Source of the DNA: Zantedeschia hybrid cultivar
Taxonomy: Eukaryota; Streptophyta; Magnoliopsida; Alismatales; Araceae
DNA: 64,000 nt
Reading direction: 5' to 3'
Assembly (NCBI GenBank): GCA_030544215.1
Contig: JARZZO010000008.1
Span: 29,675,614 to 29,739,613 of the forward strand
Both the position numbers and the translations under genes were made by a program. The first letter of the stretch is position 1. Every line of letters starts with the position of its first letter. The notes under the pieces are model-generated. The model saw only the letters and a program-made list of their open reading frames with translations, did not search any database and had not been told where the DNA came from. Of this stretch, positions 57,683 through 64,000 are shown one piece after another.

Positions 57683-60171
57683 TCAACCCTCGGTATTCTC
57701 CCCATCCACATCAACTGGGCTCCGGCCAGGAGATGGGGAGGGGGAATCCTCGATCTGCATGACTTCGGAAGGGGCGGCTTCGACAGGAGTTGCCTCGGCT
57801 GGAACAGCCTCGCCGCCTTCCGTTGAAGCTGAGGCCCTCTCAGCCGCAAGCCCCTTCCACCAGGACAGGAGCTCTTCACCCTCCTCATCCGTCGGCAGGG
57901 CGATACCGGTTAAGTCCACGGCCGGGCAGACCTTCTGAGCGGCGGCCAGCCCGATGGTGAAGACCGAGGAGGCCGCCAGAAGCTGCGCCTGGATTATCTC
58001 CTCGGCAAAGTCTGGGCCGGCCTTATAATCGGCCACGGCTGAATGAACAGCCTCCTCGGCCTTAGCTTCCAGATCCAGCGTAAGGGCCGACAGCTCCTCG
58101 GCGTGGCGGCGGCTATCCGAAGCCCGCTGGGCGTCCTTGTCCTGGATCTCGGCCTTAAGGGCCCGATTTTCTGCTCGGACCGACTCCAGCTCCCGCTCGA
58201 CCTTCTCCTTCTCCCATTCGGCCTTCGCCTTGGCCTCAGAAGAAGCTCGAGTCGCCGCCACCTGCTCCTCCAGTTGAGCCCGCATCCGGGCGTTCGCTTC
58301 CAGGAGCCAGTCAACACTAGACTCAAAGTCGCGTTCCGCCGAGGGGCCCTCGCCTGAAGCCGACGGTGCCGACGCCCTCTCGGCATCTTGGAGTTGATCT
58401 CGGATGGCCGCCTGACGACGGAGCAGGATGCCACTCGTGACCGCGGCCTACAGCCAGAAGCAGATAAGAGTCAGCAAACCCAAAACAAGTTAAGGGAAAT
58501 GTTAGACCGAAGCACACAAAGAAGCTTCTTACCTGGACCGTCAGTCGGGCGCTCAACAGCGCCAGGTCAGTTGCCGAGAGATCCCTCAGGTTCTCCACGG
58601 CCGACGGAAGGGATAGGCCCTGCAGCAGACGCAGGCATGTTCGAGTGTCCTCTAGACTCTCGTCCTTATAGATCCCCAGGTCAGGGACCCATAGCTCTCG
58701 CTCCTGCTCACGAGGCCCCTGCGACGCGGCGCCTTCCAGGTCTTCCGCCCCCGCCGCCATAGTCGAGGGAGAATCGCCCTTCGGCGCTTCAGGGGGGGAC
58801 GGCAACGGGGCCCTTCGGGCCGCGGTCGGCTTTTTAGCCGCCGAGGCGGGCTCTGCTTCGCCAGGCTCGTCCGCCCGACCCCGTTTCGACAGTCGACCGC
58901 CCCTTCGGGCAACCGACTTACTCTTCCGCTCCCTCTCAAGAGCGGCTGCAGCAGCGCGGCCCTCGAAGGAAGCCGCCGTCGTTGTAATCTCGGCCCGGAC
59001 GCTCGGGGCCACGACACCTCGTCCGGCCCCTCCTGCCGCCTGCGGACGGGACGACTGGGGTTGGCCGCCCTGCTGAGCTATCCGGCTGAGGAGGCCTTTA
59101 ATCCCAGACATTGCTGCAAACGGGAGGAGAAATGTTAAATACTTATAACGTGCAAAATCCACAACTCAAGACCGACTTACCCTCGGCCGAAGCCTCAGCA
59201 ACCTCTGCGGCTGAAGGAGCTTCGGCCGGAGGCGCGACCTCGGCGTTTCCTTCAGTCTCCCCCGAGGTCTCCCCGGGGGGAAGATAAGGGAAAGCCCGCG
59301 GAGGATCCATCGTCGGGTCCAGCCACGCCCCAGCACCCACAAGCAACTCCGCCTCATGGAAGAGCTCCGCGATATCATACGGAGCCGAGGCTTCAATAAG
59401 GCCCACAATGTGACGCTGAGCGGAGTTAAGGGTGGGCGGATCAGAGAGGCCTTCGGCCAGTAGTGCCCATGTAGTGGGAAAGGGCCACACGCTCTTCTCA
59501 TTCTCCGGGAGAGAAACCAGGATGAAGTTCCTCTTCCAGTCATGAATGGACGAGCGCTTCCCGGAGAAGATACCCCAGCCGAGGCGAGGGACAAAGCTGT
59601 ACCACTCAGATCTCCCCTGCCGTTGAATCTTGAAGAGGTAGCGAAAGATATTGACCGAGGGGATGACTATGATATGGGCGAACACAGCCAAGAAGGCGTA
59701 GACTGTGCGCCAAGAATTGGGGAAGAATTGAGATGGGGCCAGCCCGTAGAAGCATAGAAGGTTGATGACGAAGGTGGAAAGAGGAAGGCGAAAGCCCGCC
59801 CGGAAGCTTTCCTCGTAAATGGAAAAACTACCCGGACGAGGAGTATTGGCCCTGGTATTCGAACCGGGCTGGTAAGGGGTCATCCAGGAAGGGAATTGGC
59901 AGTAGGAAGCAATGTATCTGACCCCGTCATCTGTAAGGATGCAGGCTGCTTCCGAAGCAGTCTCGAGACGACGACGACCCGAGGAGGAAGCCTGGCCCGG
60001 GGTACGAACCTCCTCGGACCCTTCGGCACCAGAGGATTCGGCCTCGTCCGCCATGGCAGAAGCAAGGGAATTCGAAGAAAGAGGAGATGATAAGGAAGAA
60101 TCAGGAGATTGGGACGGAGTGTAGTCTTCGTCTGAAGGACTACTATCAGCCGAAGAAGAGCTGTGGGACAT
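57683..60171 (-). CDS. Antisense three-exon gene of the Tat element (Transposase_28-like)
   Basis: Minus-strand gene with exons 60171-59181, 59113-58533 and 58447-57683, joined with donors GAGG|GTAAGT and CAG|GTAAGA and acceptors TTTGCAG| and CTGTAG|. The phases match and the result is a single open frame of 778 residues with no stop. N-terminus is Ser-rich (MSHSSSSADSSPSDEDYTPS); residues about 85-240 match the 'putative gypsy type transposon' domain pattern (PF04195-like; SFSIYEESFRAGFRLPLSTF, FYGLAPSQFFPNSWRTVYAF); the middle is basic and Ala/Pro-rich; the C-terminus is coiled-coil (KAKAEWEKEKVERELESVRA) with an acidic tail. Function unknown. Such antisense extra ORFs are known in Tat elements. 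Confidence 0.88.
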
Positions 60172-60837
60172 GATTTCGTGGGGGTGGAGAAAGGAGATTG
60201 AGGCTTACCCTCAAAGAAAAAGATCTCCTTGAATGAACACCGCCTCCCAAGCCAAAGGGACTTCCCCGGCAACGGTTCCGGGCGATGGAGAGCTCCCTGC
60301 GACAGGCGACGAGCTCGGAAGCACCTTCAGAGGACTAACCCTTCGCCGGAGAAGAAGGAGAGCTCGGATGATCGCAAGGAAACGCAGGCGCAGGAAGGGA
60401 GAAGAGGAACAGTGCCCTGCGAAGGGTTCCTATTTATAGGCTAAGTTCGAAACCCTCCCCGCCAAAATCTACGGCTAAGATCATCTCCTTCATCTCACCG
60501 CCTCTCCCGGATGCGCGCCACGTACACCGTCCTTCAGTAATGATGGCGACCCAACCCCGGGAATCGAGGCAAGGTAATCGATGGCCGAAAGCGGTCTGAC
60601 CCTTCGGCTGATCTCTCGGATGCCTGCCACGTAATCCAATCCGCGTGCCAAGAGAAGAAGTGGCGGCAATCCGAGTGGAACCTCGGACAGAGAGCCGAGG
60701 TGACCCGCGATCCGCGAGCGGCCAGGATCTCTTTGTGTTTTTAACGGAGCGACCGGATGCGCGACGCATGTCCTGTATTTCTTCGCGAAACGACCGTTCT
60801 GACGGAAAACTCGACGGCTGTTGATAAAGTGTTAAAT
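60172..60837. other. Upstream region of antisense gene, Tat element
   Basis: Probably promoter and 5' UTR of the antisense gene (a 'tatttataggct' TATA-like box on the plus strand near 60429 lies on the other strand's side). No further gene. The sequence changes abruptly at 60838 where the next LTR begins. Confidence 0.5.
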
Positions 60838-62916
60838 TGATCATTTAAGGGCAATCATATGCGTCATACTCATGTTTTTATATGCAAAATAGCATGAAAT
60901 AATAGATAATTGCGTAACAAGTCCAACGGTACCAATTTCATCAAATTCTGACTTAAAAACATCGTCATTTCATGTGATTAAAGGAACCTAGCGCATTTGC
61001 AGTTTTTCGACAAAATCGAGACGAAATGAATAAATATGATGATATTTTTATGATAATGCGCTAATTTATATTTATTTTATGTGAACAGGACATGCCGATG
61101 ACGCAGTGCAGCTGGTGGAGTTTCCGGAAATTTGGGGTGGTCTAGTGTGCGGATTTCAACTAAAACAGAGGTAAAAATGCAATTTGATTCCTTCCTTCGC
61201 TGGAGTTTCCCAAAACCCACTATTTCCTTCCGTCTCTCCAATTTTCTAAACACATCCCTTCCTTTATTTTAAAAATCTTCTCTCTTTCTCTCTCGTTTTA
61301 GAAATTTGAATCCTATTTCTTCTCCAGTTTTCTTTTCCTCTCCTTTAACCCCTTTCCTTCCACAATTCCGACTCTCTCTTCCTTTCTCCGTTTTGATTTC
61401 CAACTTCTCTCCGGAAACTCTCTCTCTCTCTCTCTCTTATATTTCCTCTCCAGACCCTCTACCCGACCAATCTCTCCTCTCCTCTTTCTCTTCCTCCTCC
61501 GTCTTTGTTCTCTCTTGGTTTTATTTTTATTTTCTAGCAGCATCCTACTCTTCTCCTCCTCCGGTTCTCTCCCTCTCTCGGCTTTCTCTCCTTCTCTCCC
61601 TCTGTTTTCTCCCTCTCTTCTAAACCTGCGCCAGCAAGCCGGGTTTGCACATCTCCAGCGCGTAGCCAGCTGCCCCGCCGTCATGCACGTCCGGTGAAGC
61701 TCCCTGCGCTGCTCCACGCGTAACCAGCTGCTGCTCCAGCGACAACACCCCACGCGCAGCAGCTTCACGGCACATCCATCCACCCCCTCCAGCAGCAGCA
61801 TGCAGCAGTGAAGCTCTCCCAGCGCATGCCCGGCAGCTCCTCCTACTTCTTCCAGCGGCACCAACAGCAGCAGGCTCCGGCAAGTTCTCCACAGCACCCC
61901 CACACGCGGCAGCTTCACCCGGCTCCAGCGCGTGCAGCAACTCCTCCCAGCAGCGCGGTGCAGCCTTCCTCCTTCCACGCGTGCAGCAACTCCTCCCAGC
62001 AGCGCGGTGCAGCCCTCCTCCTCAAGCTCAACCTGCATGCAGCCCGGTGAAACTGCTCCCTCCAGCACTGCCGACTTCCACGTGAACCAGCAGCAAGCAT
62101 CCTTCCTCCAAGCTCCTCCACGCCAACCAGCAACACCACCACCTGCCAGCAGCTTCACGCATGCAAGCCCTCCAGCAGCAACCTCCTGCACGTGATGAAG
62201 TGAAGCCCATGCAGCAGCCTTCAACCTGTTCCAACGTCCACGCATGCAGCCCAGCAGCAGCTTCCTCCAGCGCATAGCTAGCACCCGGCTGCTTCTTGCC
62301 AGCAGCCACGTACACAAGCAACCACCAGCTGTCCCAGCAAGCCTCCTTCCTCCAGCGCACAGCAGCAGCACCCCTTCCATCAACCAGCCGTCCAAGCTAC
62401 AGCAGCCCACATATTGCTATTTTCTTTCCCTTCCCCATTAGTATAATAATTGTTTATTTAATTAGGATTAGTTAGTCGTTATTTAATGTTTTATTTATTT
62501 AGATTAAACCATTAAATGTTGTAAGTTGTTTCATAATTTTTAGTTAATTAATCATTTACACTTAGTGAATAATAGTTTCTTTGTTAATTTTTCTTAGTCG
62601 TGCTTATTTTCCGTATATGTTTGTGTTTAATTTTTGAAAAAGAAAAAAGAGAAAAAGATTTGTTTAATTTAGATAATTATAATTTTAGGTAACATTAGTT
62701 AATTTAATTCGAGTTTAATGAAGTAATTAGTTTCCTTAAATTTTCACTTATTTTTAGATTAACTAAAGTCCAAAGTTTTCAAAGTTAAAATCTTAACTCC
62801 CTGTGGTTCGACTCGGACTCACCACTATCAATTTCCAAAAATTTGATTTGAATGAGCCGGATAAATTTAGATTGAACGTTTTCATGTGTTTAACGACGCA
62901 CACTTCGAAACGATCA
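60838..62916 (+). repeat. 5' LTR of an Athila-like gypsy element
   Basis: 2079 bp with mirrored ends TGATCA...GATCA. The PBS follows five bases later. It contains a CT-rich microsatellite part (about 61270-61620) and a GC/CAG-rich part (61620-62400) in which long but low-complexity ORFs occur on both strands (for example 61313-62410 minus). The 3' LTR is outside the window. Confidence 0.75.
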
Positions 62917-62920
62917 ATTT

Positions 62921-62939
62921 TTGGCACCGTTACCGGAGA
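62921..62939 (+). other. Primer-binding site of the Athila-like element
   Basis: TTGGCACCGTTACCGGAGA, a slightly diverged form of TGGCGCCGTTGCCGGGGA, the usual PBS of Athila and related plant gypsy elements. Confidence 0.8.
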
Positions 62940-63866
62940 GTTAGATTTTTAATTTTGATTATCTTGGATTTAGTGTAATTAGTCTCTAACTAACCTTATT
63001 TTTCTTATTTTTGCAGGTAAATTGAAAAAAAAAAAAACGAAAAAGAAAAGGAAAGCGAAATCATGGTCAGTGTGTTCCAACTTTCTATGTTTCAATTTCC
63101 TTACTTTAGTTAGTTTCCAATTTTGTAGTTTCTAGTTTAGATAGATTTCCATTAACTAAAAAAAAGAAACAAAAAGAAGAACATCTAAATTTAAAAACCT
63201 TCATTGCCAAGATTAGAAACCTTCCATGCTAGGCATTCATCATCCTAGGAAAGCATGAGTTAGTTTCCTTTCACAGTTATTTCCATAAATTGTTGAAGAT
63301 TGCGGGGGAAAGGTACGTGTTTCAATTTTAGCAAGTCATTCATGATTGCATCAACACACCATGCATTGATTTGTTGCCTTGTATTGCATTCAAAAAGACT
63401 TTAAGGGCAGCAACTTTAACCACATAAGGTAGGGATTTGATCACGCTTCCTTAACCTACAAATCACCTTCCTTGTATTGGCATTTCCTAATCCAATTAAA
63501 AGCAAGTCGAAAGAGAATCTAGGGTTTACACCGTGAGTGGTTTAAATCTCAGGTTGCCTCCATTTTTGGCAACGGTGTCTAGGCTAGAGGTAAAAAGGCA
63601 AACGTCTAAGCGGGAAAGTGGTTCTCTAATTAGGTCCCTACGAAAGTAGGGGGAGCCTCTCACTATCCCACCTCTTACCTGGCCGTTGACTGATTGTGGT
63701 TGTGACTCGTGGTGGACTCCATTCACCTTGTAAGAAAATTCACATAGAGAGTCTAGGTTAACATTAGATCATCAGGATAATTTGTTTGTCAAAATTGTTT
63801 GCATTTAAAAAAAAAAAAAAAAGAAAGAAATAGAAAACAAAATCCTCTCTCCATCAGTCCTAGTGC
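62940..63866 (+). other. Leader of the Athila-like element
   Basis: Untranslated leader, no gene. Contains A-rich tracts (63028-63050 and 63808-63833). Confidence 0.6.
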
Positions 63867-64000
63867 ATGCAAGGTAGGAGATCTCAAAATCCTAACCTTC
63901 TAGGACCACTTGCTGAAATAGAAAGAATCCTACATCAAAGAAATCTACCACAAGATCCAATGGCTGATAATCTGGACCCACCAAAGCAAATGAAGGACCA
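63867..64000 (+). CDS. Start of gag of the Athila-like element (partial)
   Basis: Open frame from ATG 63867 (MQGRRSQNPNLLGPLAEIER) to the window end, 44 codons. The acidic/Arg pattern around LAEIER resembles the N-terminus of plant Athila gag proteins. An internal ATG at 63960 (MADNLDPP) is an alternative start. Confidence 0.55.
   Translation, partial: MQGRRSQNPNLLGPLAEIERILHQRNLPQDPMADNLDPPKQMKD

Larger units (their letters stand above)
49646..60837 (+). mobile_element. Tat-clade Ty3/gypsy retrotransposon, 5' LTR to past antisense gene
   Basis: 5' LTR (49646-50772), PBS at 50775, gag-protease (50809-52767), RT and RNase H (52902-54960), integrase (54996-56312), tandem array (56381-57431) and an antisense three-exon gene (57683-60171). 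The 3' LTR is not in the window: at 60838 another gypsy LTR begins. Two RNase H regions and an antisense gene downstream of integrase fit Tat-clade elements (Retand-like). The TSD cannot be tested. Confidence 0.88.

Noticed and set aside
60838..60850. Start of the Tat element's own 3' LTR
   Set aside because: The sequence does not match 49646-50772; instead it forms an LTR with its own ends and a different PBS at 62921.
61313..62410. 365-codon minus-strand ORF and other frames in the Athila-like LTR
   Set aside because: Low-complexity, CT/CAG-rich LTR sequence; no domain; lies within LTR borders.

Overview
This is nuclear DNA from a flowering plant. One host gene sits in a dense, nested bed of transposable elements, most of them decayed. 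The host gene (31.8-33.7 kb) has a GT-AG intron and GC-rich third positions, as often seen in monocots, but the window does not settle the lineage. There are no operons and no bacterial, CRISPR or rRNA features. Layout, left to right: (1) 1-10133, plus strand, the 3' part of a Ty3/gypsy element ('element B'): a decayed integrase, two multi-exon genes on the opposite strand (a plant-mobile-domain protein and a DUF7745-like protein), and a 3' LTR at 8847-10133. (2) 10134-30281, minus strand, the 5' part of a related gypsy element ('element A'): 5' LTR, primer-binding site, leader, gag and the start of protease, where element B's LTR cuts it off. Element A has been entered three times by one Ty1/copia family: a complete copy at 13123-22459 (two 1552-bp LTRs, TSD TGAGG), a deleted copy at 22947-26720 (TSD CGAGG), and a solo LTR at 27456-29034. 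(3) 30282-36310, host-like DNA: a 176-bp MITE with a 9-bp TSD, the sphinganine C4-hydroxylase gene, and a decayed L1-type LINE with a tRNA-like segment. (4) 36311-49133, a complete 12.8-kb CACTA transposon with TSD CAT: a TNP2-type transposase, a Ulp1-type cysteine protease and a Transposase_24-type protein, all on the plus strand. (5) 49137-49645, an RTE-type LINE endonuclease fragment bordered by the CACTA element on the left and a gypsy element on the right. (6) 49646-60837, a Tat-clade gypsy element: LTR with a 79-bp tandem repeat, PBS, gag-protease, RT with two RNase H regions, an intact integrase ORF, a 69-bp tandem array, and an intact three-exon antisense gene (778 codons after splicing). 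(7) 60838-64000, the 5' LTR, PBS, leader and first gag codons of another gypsy element (Athila-like), which interrupts the Tat element. The most unusual signal is a rigid inverted motif, GGCGTC-N10-GACGCC with A-rich and T-rich flanks. It occurs about 19 times, always with 16 bp between arm starts, in the LTRs, leader and antisense-gene control regions of elements A and B, and I found it nowhere else in the window. The arms are conserved while the 10-bp spacer varies freely. The second theme is that both gypsy systems carry spliced antisense genes between integrase and the 3' LTR. Exon boundaries, frames and repeat units were read by eye from the sequence; domain names come from motif recognition, not from a database search.
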